64,000 bases of DNA, taken from positions 186,001-250,000 of the forward strand of contig NZ_RHQN01000002.1 of NCBI RefSeq assembly GCF_003935425.1. Reading direction: 5' to 3'. Shown here piece after piece: positions 10,468-19,645 of the stretch. The stretch comes from Pseudomonas sp. v388. Its GTDB lineage: Bacteria > Pseudomonadota > Gammaproteobacteria > Pseudomonadales > Pseudomonadaceae. The notes under the pieces were generated by a model. The model saw only the letters and a program-made list of their open reading frames with translations, was not told the DNA's origin and searched no databases. Numbering within the stretch: the first letter of the stretch is position 1; the number at the start of each line of letters is the position of its first letter. The position numbers were made by a program, and so were the translations under genes.

Positions 10468-11766
10468 ATGACTTCCCGCGCGCTCGACCAGCATGCCGCT
10501 TCCTACTACGCCGCCAGCAGCCATCCGCAGCCGGATTACCCTGCGCTGCAAGGCGAGTTGAAAGTGGACGTATGCGTGGTGGGCGGCGGGTTTTCCGGGC
10601 TGAACACTGCCATCGAACTGGCCGAGCGCGGCCTGAGCGTCGCGTTGCTGGAGGCGCGCAGGATCGGTTGGGGCGCCAGCGGGCGCAATGGCGGCCAGCT
10701 TATCCGAGGTGTCGGGCATGGCGTCGAGCGTTTCGCCTCGGTCATCGGCCAGGACGGCGTGCGTCAACTCAAGCTGATGGGACTTGAGGCCGTGGAGATC
10801 GTGCGCCGGCGGGTTGAGCAGCATGCAATCGAGTGCGACCTCAAATGGGGCTACTGCGACCTGGCGAACAAACCACGCGAATTGGACGGCCTGGCCGCAG
10901 ACGCCGACGAGTTGCGCGAACTGGGCTATCGACATGAGCTGAAACTGGTGCAAGCCGACAACATGCACAGCGTGGTGGGATCGGATCGCTACGCCGGCGG
11001 CCTGATCGATATGGGCTCCGGGCATCTGCATCCGTTGAATCTGGCGCTTGGCGAGGCTGCACTGGCGGCCTCGCTCGGCGTTCAGGTGTTCGAACATTCG
11101 GCGGTGACCCGCATCGACTACGGGCCGCAGGTAAAAGTGCACACCGGTCAGGGGACTGTGCAGGCGCAGACCCTGGTGCTGGGCTGCAATGCTTATCTGA
11201 ATGACCTGAACCCGGAAATCGGCGGCAAAGTATTGCCCGCCGGCAGTTACATCATCGCCACAGAACCCCTGAGCGAAGAGCAGGCCAGGCAGCTGCTGCC
11301 GCAGGACATGGCGGTCTGCGATCAGCGTGTGACGGTGGATTACTACCGCCTTTCCAGCGACCGTCGCCTGTTGTTCGGCGGTGCCTGCCATTACTCAGGC
11401 CGCGATCCTCGGGATATCGCAGGCTATATGCAGCCCAAGATGCTGGACGTCTTTCCGCAATTGGCCGGTGTGCGCATCGATTATCAATGGGGCGGCATGA
11501 TCGGCATCGGCGCCAACCGCCTGCCGCAGATCGGTCGGCTCAAGCACCAGCCCAACGTGTTCTATGCCCAGGCTTACTCCGGGCATGGACTGAATGCGAC
11601 CCACCTGGCCGGACAGCTGCTGGGCGAAGCCATCGCCGGTCAGCACAGCGATGGTTTCGAACTGTTCGCCAAGGTGCCGCACATGACCTTTCCAGGCGGC
11701 AAGCACCTGCGCTCGCCGTTGCTGGCGCTGGGCATGCTCTGGCACCGCCTTAAAGAGCTGCGCTGA
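10468..11766 (+). CDS. FAD-dependent oxidoreductase, PuuB-like (gamma-glutamylputrescine oxidase family)
   Basis: A 432-residue DAO-fold flavoprotein. The Rossmann motif is VCVVGGGFSGLNTAIELAERG, followed by RIGWGASGRNGGQ; near the C-terminus are QWGGMIGIGANRLPQIG and AYSGHGLNATHLAG. Start ATG 10468 has AGGA 6–10 nt upstream; the frame is open further up without support. PuuB-type enzymes oxidise gamma-glutamylated polyamines to an aldehyde and hydrogen peroxide. The KauB-like aldehyde dehydrogenase and PauR-like regulator nearby make polyamine catabolism the likely role, but sequence alone does not fix the substrate. Confidence 0.8.
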   Translation: MTSRALDQHAASYYAASSHPQPDYPALQGELKVDVCVVGGGFSGLNTAIELAERGLSVALLEARRIGWGASGRNGGQLIRGVGHGVERFASVIGQDGVRQLKLMGLEAVEIVRRRVEQHAIECDLKWGYCDLANKPRELDGLAADADELRELGYRHELKLVQADNMHSVVGSDRYAGGLIDMGSGHLHPLNLALGEAALAASLGVQVFEHSAVTRIDYGPQVKVHTGQGTVQAQTLVLGCNAYLNDLNPEIGGKVLPAGSYIIATEPLSEEQARQLLPQDMAVCDQRVTVDYYRLSSDRRLLFGGACHYSGRDPRDIAGYMQPKMLDVFPQLAGVRIDYQWGGMIGIGANRLPQIGRLKHQPNVFYAQAYSGHGLNATHLAGQLLGEAIAGQHSDGFELFAKVPHMTFPGGKHLRSPLLALGMLWHRLKELR

Positions 11767-11769
11767 GGC

Positions 11770-12024
11770 TCAGTCGCGCCAGAAGGGCTTCATCGCCTCG
11801 ATCCGGGCCTGACGGAAATCCAGCCCGATGTCGCGCAGCTCGGCATCGGTCAGCTCCAGCAGGGCGCGCCGTGAAGTGATGCGGTGGCGGTACAGCGCCC
11901 AGCGACTCATGCCTGCCGGCGTTGCGGCCGACGATTTGACCTCGATGGCCGTGTGCGGGCGACGATCGTCCTGTTCGCGTGCCCTGCCTTGCAGTGTCAA
12001 CTGTACTTCGGTAACCCCGTTCAT
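11770..12024 (-). CDS. DUF1127 domain protein
   Basis: An 84-residue basic protein whose C-terminal half matches DUF1127 (LYRHRITSRRALLELTDAELRDIGLDF). Start ATG 12024 has GGAGAG 8 nt upstream; the frame continues further but without a site. The family is common in proteobacteria and its members are linked to stress or RNA turnover, with no role to assign here. It lies only 3 bp from the stop of the convergent oxidoreductase gene and is divergent from the MocR-type regulator. Confidence 0.75.
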   Translation of the reverse strand: MNGVTEVQLTLQGRAREQDDRRPHTAIEVKSSAATPAGMSRWALYRHRITSRRALLELTDAELRDIGLDFRQARIEAMKPFWRD

Positions 12025-12197
12025 GATCTGTCTCTCCGTCACGTCCAATGTGATGCATGATGACGCGAGGAGTAAAACCATTACAGATTCAAAGCCCAAC
12101 TTAATTTTCCATACAGAAGGTTTGTAAAACCGACTGAATGTTATATTTTGGGCGCATCTGTATTGCTTCCTCTTCCTTGGGCCCTGATGAGTACGCC

Positions 12198-13625
12198 ATG
12201 ACGCTCTACGTCAACCTTGCCGAGCTGCTCGGCTCACGCATCGAGAACGGCTTCTATCGCCCCGGTGACCGCCTGCCGTCGGTGCGGGCACTGAGCGTCG
12301 AGCATGGTGTGAGTCTGAGCACCGTGCAGCAAGCGTACCGGGTGCTGGAAGACAGCGGGCTGGCGACACCGAAGCCCAAGTCCGGCTATTTCGTATCCGC
12401 CGCCCGGCAGGCGCCAGCGCTTCCCGTGGTCGGGCGACCGATGCAACGGCCTGTGGATATCTCCCAATGGGATCAAGTGCTCGACCTGATCCGCGTATCG
12501 CCCGCCGAAGCCGTCACGCAGCTTGGGCGCGGCATGCCCGACGTCACCAGCCCGACCCTCAGGCCGCTCATGCGCTCCTTGAGCCAACTGAGTCGGCACC
12601 AGGATATGCCGGGTCTGTATTACGACAACATCAGTGGCGTCCATACACTTCGCGAACAGATTGCCCGACTGATGCTCGACTCGGGCTGTAACCTCACTGC
12701 GGACGACGTGCTGGTCACCAGCGGTTGCCACGAAGCCCTCTCGGCCTGCGTGCGTGCCCTGTGTTCACCCGGAGATATCGTTGCAGTCGACTCCCCGAGC
12801 TTTTTCGGAGCCATGCAAACGCTCAAGGGTCTGGGCATGAAGGCGCTGGAAATTCCCACTGACCCGATCACGGGTATCAGTCTCGAAGCCCTGGAGCTGG
12901 CGCTGGAGCAGTGGCCGATCAAGGTGATCCAGCTCACACCCAGTTGCAACAACCCGCTGGGCTACGTGATGCCCGAGGCGCGCAAACGCGGCTTGCTGAC
13001 TCTGGCGCAGCGTTTCGATGTCGCAATCATCGAGGATGATGTGTACGGCGATCTGGCTTACAACTACCCGCGGCCGCGCACCATCAAGTCATTCGACGAA
13101 GATGGCCGGGTGCTGCTCTGCAGTTCGTTTTCCAAGACCCTCGCACCCGGCCTTCGCGTCGGCTGGGTCGCGCCGGGTCGCTATCTGGAACAGGTGCTGC
13201 ACATGAAGTACATCGGCACCGGATCAACCGCGCCGCAACCGCAGCTGGCGATCGCCGATTTTCTCAAGGGCGGTCACTATGAACCGCACCTGCGCCGCAT
13301 GCGCACCCAATACCAGCGCGGCCGCGACCAGATGATCGACTGGGTCATGCGGTACTTCCCGCAAGGCACGCGGGCCAGCCGCCCTCAAGGCGGCTTCATG
13401 ATCTGGATCGAGCTGGCCGAAGGCTTCGACACCCTGCGCCTGAATCGCGCCTTGCTCGACCAGGGCGTACAGGTGGCGGTCGGCAGCATTTTCTCGGCGT
13501 CGGGCAAATACCGGAACTGCCTGCGCATGAACTACGCGGCCAAGCCGACCCCTGAAATCGAAGACGGTGTGCGTAAAGTGGGCGCTGCCATTGCGCGCCT
13601 GCTGGCTGAAACGGACCCGGTCTGA
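12198..13625 (+). CDS. MocR-type regulator: GntR helix-turn-helix fused to aminotransferase-like domain
   Basis: A 475-residue PLP-dependent regulator. Residues about 1–70 are a GntR winged helix (GDRLPSVRALSVEHGVSLSTVQQAYRVLEDSGL). The rest is fold-type I aminotransferase with the PLP lysine at about residue 313 in SSFSKTLAPGLRVGW and NPLGYVMP earlier. Start ATG 12198 was chosen because it begins directly at the helix-turn-helix. Members use PLP as an effector and often control vitamin B6, GABA or taurine genes. No dedicated target is adjacent apart from the divergent DUF1127 gene, so the regulon is unknown. Confidence 0.85.
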   Translation: MTLYVNLAELLGSRIENGFYRPGDRLPSVRALSVEHGVSLSTVQQAYRVLEDSGLATPKPKSGYFVSAARQAPALPVVGRPMQRPVDISQWDQVLDLIRVSPAEAVTQLGRGMPDVTSPTLRPLMRSLSQLSRHQDMPGLYYDNISGVHTLREQIARLMLDSGCNLTADDVLVTSGCHEALSACVRALCSPGDIVAVDSPSFFGAMQTLKGLGMKALEIPTDPITGISLEALELALEQWPIKVIQLTPSCNNPLGYVMPEARKRGLLTLAQRFDVAIIEDDVYGDLAYNYPRPRTIKSFDEDGRVLLCSSFSKTLAPGLRVGWVAPGRYLEQVLHMKYIGTGSTAPQPQLAIADFLKGGHYEPHLRRMRTQYQRGRDQMIDWVMRYFPQGTRASRPQGGFMIWIELAEGFDTLRLNRALLDQGVQVAVGSIFSASGKYRNCLRMNYAAKPTPEIEDGVRKVGAAIARLLAETDPV

Positions 13626-13694
13626 AAATTTTTCCCAATTTCCAGTGTCCTATCGCATGCCCTGCCCTGCCTGACTCAGACACGGAAAATCCAT

Positions 13695-15275
13695 TTGAAC
13701 ACATCATGGGCCTTGCCCTTTTGCCTGCTGATTGCCCTGTGCGTCAGCGGTTGTGCCCATGTCGGCATTGACAGCCATCCCAGCCAGGCCACCGCGCCGT
13801 CGGCATCGGCCTTCGGCCGCTCGATCCAGAACATGGCGTTGCCCCACGAAGGGCGTTCGGGCTTTCGCCTGCTGCCTGACAGCAGCGATGCCTTCAAGGC
13901 TCGAGCCGAGCTGATCCGCAATGCCAAAAGCAGTCTGGACTTGCAGTACTACATCGTTCACGACGGCCTCAGCACCCGGGCGCTGATCGACGAGCTGCTC
14001 AAGGCGGCGGATCGTGGCGTGCGGGTGCGGGTTTTGCTCGACGACACTACCAGCGATGGGCTGGACCAGGTCATTGCGACCCTCGCCGCGCATCCCAATA
14101 TCGAGATTCGCCTGTTCAACCCGCAGAACCTGGGGCGTGAAACCGGTGTTACTCGCAGCGTCGGCCGCTTGCTGAATCTGTCGCGTCAGCATCGGCGCAT
14201 GCACAACAAATTGTGGCTGGCCGATAACAGCGTCGCCATCGTCGGCGGGCGAAACCTGGGCGACGAATACTTCGACGCCGAACCCAATCTGAACTTCACC
14301 GACATCGATATGCTCAGCGTCGGCCCCGTGGCCGAGCAGTTGGGTCACAGCTTCGACCAGTACTGGAACAGCACGCTGAGCAAGCCGATCGCCGATTTCA
14401 TGTACTTCCTGCCGACCGTCAAGGACCTGGCCGAAGCACGCCGCAAGCTGGACATATCCCTTGAGCAGGCCCAGCGGCAGCACAAAGCGCTGTACGACCA
14501 ACTGATGGCCTACAAGACCGAGCCGCGCCTCAAGGTCTGGCTCAATGAGCTGGACTGGGCCTGGAACCAGGCATTGTGGGACGCGCCCACCAAGGTGCTG
14601 GCTCAGGGTGATCCCGATCCGCATCTGTTGTTGACCACCCAGCTGGCGCCAGAGCTGATCAATACCCGCAAGGAGTTGATGCTGATCTCCGCCTATTTCG
14701 TGCCGGGCGAAGCCGGGCTGCTGTATCTCACCGGGCGTGCCGATGCCGGCGTGGAAGTGAGCCTGTTGACCAACTCGCTGGAAGCCACCGACGTCCCGGC
14801 CGTGCATGGCGGCTACGCGCCGTATCGCAAGGCGCTGCTGGAGCACGGCGTCAGGCTCTTCGAGCTGCGCCGCCAGCCGGGTGACACCGAGACGTTCAGC
14901 GGCAGTGGGCCGCGCCTGTTCAAGGAAAGCCACTCCATCGCCAGCTCCGATTCAAGCCTGCACAGCAAGGCCATGGTGTTCGACAGGCGCAAGATCTTCG
15001 TCGGCTCGTTCAATTTCGACCCGCGCTCAGTGCTGTGGAACACCGAGGTCGGCGTGCTGGTCGATAGCCCGAAACTGGCCGAGCAACTGCGCGAGCTGAC
15101 CTTGCAGGGCATGGCGCCGGCCTTGAGCTACGAAGCGAAGCTGGAAGACGGCAAGGTGGTGTGGGTGACCGAGGACAACGGCCGCATCCACACCCTGCAT
15201 ACCGAGCCGGGCGACCTGTGGCGGCGGGTCAATGCGTGGTTCAGCAAGGTCGTGGGTCTGGAGCGCATGCTTTAA
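13695..15275 (+). CDS. Phospholipase D-like lipoprotein (two HKD motifs)
   Basis: A 526-residue lipoprotein. The lipobox VSGC lies at about residues 15–20 after a hydrophobic signal (LPFCLLIALCVSGCAH). Two HxKxxxxD motifs are complete: HNKLWLAD near residue 170 and HSKAMVFD near residue 423, each followed by a GG/GS-N motif (VGGRNLGDEYFD, VGSFNFDPRS). This is the bacterial cardiolipin synthase/phospholipase D superfamily, close to ClsC and YmdC. TTG 13695 is the only sensible start for the signal peptide. Likely envelope-located; substrate is unknown. Confidence 0.85.
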   Translation: MNTSWALPFCLLIALCVSGCAHVGIDSHPSQATAPSASAFGRSIQNMALPHEGRSGFRLLPDSSDAFKARAELIRNAKSSLDLQYYIVHDGLSTRALIDELLKAADRGVRVRVLLDDTTSDGLDQVIATLAAHPNIEIRLFNPQNLGRETGVTRSVGRLLNLSRQHRRMHNKLWLADNSVAIVGGRNLGDEYFDAEPNLNFTDIDMLSVGPVAEQLGHSFDQYWNSTLSKPIADFMYFLPTVKDLAEARRKLDISLEQAQRQHKALYDQLMAYKTEPRLKVWLNELDWAWNQALWDAPTKVLAQGDPDPHLLLTTQLAPELINTRKELMLISAYFVPGEAGLLYLTGRADAGVEVSLLTNSLEATDVPAVHGGYAPYRKALLEHGVRLFELRRQPGDTETFSGSGPRLFKESHSIASSDSSLHSKAMVFDRRKIFVGSFNFDPRSVLWNTEVGVLVDSPKLAEQLRELTLQGMAPALSYEAKLEDGKVVWVTEDNGRIHTLHTEPGDLWRRVNAWFSKVVGLERML

Positions 15276-15314
15276 ACGAGCGTGCACGCGAACAGGCCGG
15301 AGCGGTGCACTTCA

Positions 15315-15395
15315 GCCTTTGCCAGCAAGCTGGCGCCTACCAGATCGATACACGCCCCAGACCTGGAGGAGCGAGCTTGCTCGCGAAGGGGGCGT
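15315..15395. repeat. REP-like elements between convergent genes
   Basis: A short palindrome GCCAGCAAGCTGGC and a full REP core, GGAGCGAGCTTGCTCGCGAA (15368–15387), sit in the 153-bp gap between the phospholipase-D-like and MFS genes. The second matches the arms of the array after crc. Confidence 0.75.
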
Positions 15396-15428
15396 GCGGA
15401 GGCATCGGCTGCACTGCGCACGCCGAGC

Positions 15429-16574
15429 TCAGGCCTGCGCGACCTGCGCTCCGAAAGCGTCGCGCCGAAACGTCAGGATCACCAGCCCGAAAGCCCCGGC
15501 CGCCATCAGCAGTGGCAACGCGTGCCCGCTGACCCACTGACTGCCCGCTCCCGCAGCCAACGGCCCGAGCAAACAGCCGATGCCCCACAACTGCGCGACA
15601 TGGGCGTTGGCGCGCACCAGCGAGTCGTCACGGTAGCGCTCGCCGATCAATATCAGCGACAAGGTGAACAATCCGCCCGCGCTGGCGCCGAACACTACCC
15701 ACAACGGCCAGATCAGCACGGTATGCACCAGCAACGGCACCAGCAGGCTCGACACCAGCAAGGCCGCAGCACAGCCGGAGAACAACGTGCGCCGGGAAAT
15801 CCGGTCGGCGAGCATGCCGATGGGCAATTGCAGGCAGGCGTCGCCGACCACCACCGTACTGACCATGATCAGCGCGATTTCCGGGCTGAAGCCCTGGCGC
15901 AAGCTGTAAATCGGCAGAAGCGTCAGAATCAGCGCCTCGAACGCGGCGAACAGTGCGACCGCCCAGGCGATGGCCGGAGTGGTCCGGCAGAATCCGAGCA
16001 AGTCCTTGAACGTGACGCGACAGGCGTCGGCGGCGGGCGCGCCGGTTCGGCCCAGCAACAGCAAGGGTGAAATCGTGAGCAGCGCAACACCGATCCAGAA
16101 GCCGTAATCGGCCTCGGTGCCGATCACGCCGAGTAACAGCGGCCCGGACAACTGGCTCAGGGCATAGGTGCTGCCATACAGCGCCACCAACCGACCGCGC
16201 AGCCGCTCGATCACCAACTGATTGATCCAGCTTTCCCCCAGGACGAACACGATGGTGAGAATCACCCCGAGCATCAGCCGCAAAAGCAGCCAGACCGGAT
16301 AGTGCGGCAACAAGGCCAGCAGCGCGACCGAGAAGCCACCGGCCCACATGCACCAGCGCATCAGGTTGGCCGTGCCGAAGCGCGCTGCCAGTCGGCTCGC
16401 CAGGCTTGCGCCCACCAGCACACCGATGGCCGGCATGGCCGCCATGACTCCGATGGCGAACGCGTTGTAGCCCCAGCCTTCGAGGCGCAGGGACACCAGC
16501 GGCATACTGACGCCCAGCGCCAGGCCGATACTCAGTACCGATGCCAGAACGGCGAAATATGTACCCCAACGCAT
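15429..16574 (-). CDS. Major facilitator superfamily transporter (YcaD-like)
   Basis: A 381-residue, strongly hydrophobic protein with about 12 predicted membrane helices. The N-terminal half has RLAARFGTANLMRW and LGESWINQLVIERLRGRLVALYG, as in the YcaD-type MFS group; a second-half loop reads DRISRRTLFSG. It probably moves a small solute across the inner membrane using the proton gradient; the substrate is not predictable. Downstream, REP elements separate it from the convergent lipoprotein gene. Confidence 0.82.
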   Translation of the reverse strand: MRWGTYFAVLASVLSIGLALGVSMPLVSLRLEGWGYNAFAIGVMAAMPAIGVLVGASLASRLAARFGTANLMRWCMWAGGFSVALLALLPHYPVWLLLRLMLGVILTIVFVLGESWINQLVIERLRGRLVALYGSTYALSQLSGPLLLGVIGTEADYGFWIGVALLTISPLLLLGRTGAPAADACRVTFKDLLGFCRTTPAIAWAVALFAAFEALILTLLPIYSLRQGFSPEIALIMVSTVVVGDACLQLPIGMLADRISRRTLFSGCAAALLVSSLLVPLLVHTVLIWPLWVVFGASAGGLFTLSLILIGERYRDDSLVRANAHVAQLWGIGCLLGPLAAGAGSQWVSGHALPLLMAAGAFGLVILTFRRDAFGAQVAQA

Positions 16575-16729
16575 GTGCGAATCCTGTTAACCACGGTTGT
16601 GCAGCGAAGAAAGGACCGCGCCGTTCCTGAGCGAACGGCAGACGATCCGCGATGCCTGACGAGTCGCTCGCCAGGCATCGGGTGCAGCGCGCCCATGGCA
16701 GGCATGGGCGTCGTCGGAGGGGATGAAGC

Positions 16730-18223
16730 TTACAGCTTGATCCAGGTGGCTTTCAGTTCGGTGTACTTGTCGAAGGCATGCAGCGACTTGTCGCGGCCGT
16801 TGCCCGATTGCTTGAAACCACCGAATGGCGCAGTCATGTCGCCACCGTCGTACTGATTGACCCACACGCTGCCTGCGCGCAACGCCTTGGCGGTGCGATG
16901 GGCCTTGGACAGATCAGCCGTCCATACCGCGGCAGCCAGACCATACTGCGTATCGTTGGCGATATTGATGGCTTCTTCGGCAGTGTCGAAGGTCAGCACC
17001 GACAACACCGGGCCGAAGATCTCTTCCTGGGCGATTTTCATGGCGTTGGTCACGCCGTCGAAAATCGTCGGCTCGACATAGGTGCCGCCGGTTTCTTCCA
17101 GAATGCGCTTGCCGCCAGTAACCAGCTTGGCGCCGTCTGCATGACCCGCTTCGATGTACGACAGCACGGTGTTCATCTGCTGGGTATCGACCAGCGCGCC
17201 GACGTTGGTGGCCGGGTCCAGCGGGTTGCCGGGTTTCCAGCCCTTGAGAGCCTCGACGACCAGCGGCAGGAAACGGTCCTTGATCGAGCGCTCCACCAGC
17301 AGTCGCGAACCGGCGGTGCAGACCTCGCCCTGGTTGAAGGCAATCGCACTGGCGGCCGCTTCAGCCGCTGCCTGCAGGTCCGGAGCGTCGGCAAACACGA
17401 TGTTCGGGCTCTTGCCGCCGGCTTCCAGCCAGACGCGCTTCATATTGGATTCGCCCGAGTAGACCATCAGTTGCTTGGCGATCCTGGTCGAACCGGTGAA
17501 CACCACGGTGTCCACATCCATATGCAGCGCCAGTGCCTTGCCCACGGTATGCCCGTAGCCAGGCAGGACGTTCAGTACGCCGGCCGGAATACCGGCCTCG
17601 ATGGCCAGTTGCGCAATACGGATGGCGGTCAGCGGTGATTTTTCCGAAGGCTTGAGGATCACGGAGTTGCCGGTCGACAACGCCGGACCAAGCTTCCAGC
17701 AGGCCATCATCAGCGGGAAGTTCCACGGCACGATGGCCGCCACGACGCCAACCGGCTCGCGGGTCACCAGACCCAACTGGTCGTGAGGCGTGGCAGCGAC
17801 TTCATCGTAGATTTTATCGATCGCTTCACCGCTCCAGCTCAAGGCGCCGGCAGCGCCGGGCACATCGATATTGAACGAGTCGCTGATCGGCTTGCCCATA
17901 TCCAGCGTTTCCAGCAGGGCCAGTTCTTCGGCATTCTGCTTGAGCAGACCGGCGAAGCGGATCATGGTCGCCTTGCGTTTGGCCGGCGCGGCTCGTGACC
18001 ATGCACCGGAATCGAATGCACGACGAGCACTTTCAATCGCGCGTTGAGCGTCGGCGGCTTCGCAGCTGGCGACCTTGGCAAGCATCCGGCCATCGACCGG
18101 GCTCAGGCAATCGAACGTCTCGCCGGAGGCTGCGGCGGTGTACTCACCATCGATGAAGGCGCGGCCTTCGATCTTCAAATCCTGGGCACGTTGTTCCCAG
18201 TCGGCACGAGTCAGGGTGGTCAT
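16730..18223 (-). CDS. kauB: Aldehyde dehydrogenase, KauB/PuuC-like
   Basis: A 497-residue NAD(P)-dependent aldehyde dehydrogenase. The catalytic Glu is in VWLEAGGKSPNIVF and the nucleophilic Cys in FNQGEVCTAGSRLLVE; the NAD-binding stretch is VPWNFPLM and FTGSTRIAKQLM. Start ATG 18223 has a strong AGGAGGAATT site. In P. aeruginosa the enzyme at the corresponding place (KauB) oxidises gamma-guanidinobutyraldehyde and aminobutyraldehydes in arginine and polyamine catabolism. The PuuB-like and PauR-like genes nearby fit. The symbol is an inference from context and length. Confidence 0.83.
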   Translation of the reverse strand: MTTLTRADWEQRAQDLKIEGRAFIDGEYTAAASGETFDCLSPVDGRMLAKVASCEAADAQRAIESARRAFDSGAWSRAAPAKRKATMIRFAGLLKQNAEELALLETLDMGKPISDSFNIDVPGAAGALSWSGEAIDKIYDEVAATPHDQLGLVTREPVGVVAAIVPWNFPLMMACWKLGPALSTGNSVILKPSEKSPLTAIRIAQLAIEAGIPAGVLNVLPGYGHTVGKALALHMDVDTVVFTGSTRIAKQLMVYSGESNMKRVWLEAGGKSPNIVFADAPDLQAAAEAAASAIAFNQGEVCTAGSRLLVERSIKDRFLPLVVEALKGWKPGNPLDPATNVGALVDTQQMNTVLSYIEAGHADGAKLVTGGKRILEETGGTYVEPTIFDGVTNAMKIAQEEIFGPVLSVLTFDTAEEAINIANDTQYGLAAAVWTADLSKAHRTAKALRAGSVWVNQYDGGDMTAPFGGFKQSGNGRDKSLHAFDKYTELKATWIKL

Positions 18224-18458
18224 GCGAATTCCTCCTCTTGATGAAATGGCTACGGCTGTAGAACATAAAGACAAGCACAGCCCAAGGTATGAGCCACCCT
18301 AAACCAGCGGTCTGGCGATGCCAATATATTTGACAGAAATAGCCGATTTACGGCGCGCTTGTTGATTTTATTCAACGACAGGCTCGCCAGGCCGGTTCAA
18401 GCTGCAGGGCGGACTTGTCAGCGCTGCAACATCCATCAGTTCACTGCAGAGGGAAAGC

Positions 18459-18830
18459 ATGAATATCAAGAGCATCGTCGACTTCAGCGAAGCTGCGACG
18501 GCAGTCGAAGAGTACCGCCCCGCGCAGGAAAAGATCTTCAAGGGCGACCCGCTCCAGAAGGTCTACAACCATTACAACAGTCCATGCGGGCAAATGAATG
18601 CCGGGGTGTGGGAAGGCGATCCGGGCCAATGGCGCGTCAACTACACCGAGCATGAATACTGCGAGATCGTCCAGGGGGTTTCCGTGCTGCGCGACGAGCA
18701 GAACCAGGCCAAGACCTTGCGGGCGGGTGACCGATTCGTGATCCCGGCCGGGTTCAAGGGCACCTGGGAGGTGCTGGAAACATGCCGCAAGATTTATGTG
18801 GTCTTTGAGGCGAAAGATATAAATAAGTAA
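18459..18830 (+). CDS. Cupin-domain protein
   Basis: A 123-residue single cupin domain. Recognisable parts are WRVNYTEHEYCEIVQGVSVLRDEQ, LRAGDRFVIPAGFKGTWEV and CRKIYVVFEAK. The second cupin motif lacks the usual terminal histidine, so metal binding is uncertain. The protein resembles the DUF861/EutQ-type small cupins that often flank amine-catabolism genes. It is divergent from the KauB-like gene, with a 235-bp gap that probably carries both promoters. Function unknown. Confidence 0.78.
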   Translation: MNIKSIVDFSEAATAVEEYRPAQEKIFKGDPLQKVYNHYNSPCGQMNAGVWEGDPGQWRVNYTEHEYCEIVQGVSVLRDEQNQAKTLRAGDRFVIPAGFKGTWEVLETCRKIYVVFEAKDINK

Positions 18831-18902
18831 CGCATCAACGGACCCTGGCGGCGAGATTCTAGGGGCGTCCAGACCGGACATCATTCATAAAGGACTATGA
18901 GC

Positions 18903-19106
18903 ATGACCAATGAACAGATCACCCAGGCCCTGCAATTCCTGATCGGCAGCCGTTACGTGCCGAGCATCAAGACCTACATCTCCGAACTGACCGGCCGCGC
19001 CCGTGTATTGGGTGCCAATGATGTCAGCACCCGCGAATTCGACCTGAACCGCATTCACGTACATACCGATGACGCGGGTCTGATTTCGGGCTTCACCTTC
19101 GGCTGA
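18903..19106 (+). CDS. Small protein resembling I78-family peptidase inhibitors
   Basis: A 67-residue protein. The C-terminal STREFDLNRIHVHTDDAGLI resembles the I78 (potato-inhibitor-like) pattern RxxxDxxRxxVxxDxxGxI. The I78 cysteine(s) and a signal peptide are absent, so the protein may stay in the cytosol and the assignment is tentative. Start ATG 18903 has AAGGA 8 nt upstream; the ATG six bases earlier is too close to it. A terminator follows. It lies downstream of the cupin gene on the same strand, 72 bp away. Confidence 0.6.
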   Translation: MTNEQITQALQFLIGSRYVPSIKTYISELTGRARVLGANDVSTREFDLNRIHVHTDDAGLISGFTFG

Positions 19107-19150
19107 TCCGACGATCGGGCGGCGCCCGCCGGGTCTGGCCCGAGAATCAC

Positions 19151-19180
19151 AAACGCCCGGTGCCACGCATCGGGCGTTTT
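19151..19180 (+). terminator. Intrinsic terminator after the I78-like gene
   Basis: AAACGCCCGGTG…CATCGGGCGTTTT forms a GC-rich stem of about 8 bp with a T run on the plus strand, 45 bp beyond the stop. Confidence 0.75.
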
Positions 19181-19197
19181 ACGTTTCCGACAGGCAC

Positions 19198-19226
19198 AAA
19201 AAAGCCCGCAGCGATGCGGGCTTTTC
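19198..19226 (-). terminator. Terminator of the rpmB-rpmG operon
   Basis: AAAAAAGCCCGCAGCGATGC runs into GGGCTTTT: stem GCCCGCA/TGCGGGC, with a T run on the minus strand. The shorter T run on the plus strand could make it work both ways. It lies 19 bp beyond the rpmG stop. Confidence 0.88.
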
Positions 19227-19244
19227 CGTAGCCGACAGAATCAA

Positions 19245-19400
19245 TTACTTGATTTTGCCTTCTTTGTAGATCACGTGCTTGCGTACAACCGGATCGAATT
19301 TTTTGATTTCGATTTTATCCGGAGTAGTACGTTTGTTCTTGTCGGTGGTGTAGAAGTGGCCAGTACCGGCGCTCGACACCAAACGGATCAATTCACGCAT
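19245..19400 (-). CDS. rpmG: 50S ribosomal protein L33
   Basis: A 51-residue L33 ([20 protein letters not shown]…[11 protein letters not shown]). It has no cysteines, so this is the zinc-independent form. It lies 11 bp behind rpmB in the usual rpmBG operon and is followed at once by a terminator. Confidence 0.96.
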
Positions 19401-19411
19401 GATTCTCTCCC

Positions 19412-19645
19412 TTAAATTTTGCCGTCGCGACGCAGTTCAGCGAGCACAACTTCAATGCCACGCTTGTCGATGATACGCATGCCTTTAGCAGATACGCGCA
19501 GACGAACAAAACGCTTCTCGCCTTCAACCCAGAAGCGGTGATGCTGCAGGTTTGGCAGGAAACGACGACGGGTTTTGTTGTTTGCGTGGGAAATGTTATT
19601 CCCAGTTACCGGACCCTTACCGGTAACTTGACAGACTCTCGACAT
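19412..19645 (-). CDS. rpmB: 50S ribosomal protein L28
   Basis: A 77-residue L28. [20 protein letters not shown] and [14 protein letters not shown] are diagnostic. It is the first gene of the rpmBG operon. The zinc-ribbon cysteine pairs are missing, matching the C-minus L33. It is a component of the large ribosomal subunit. A candidate sigma-70 promoter lies about 150 bp upstream. Confidence 0.97.
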
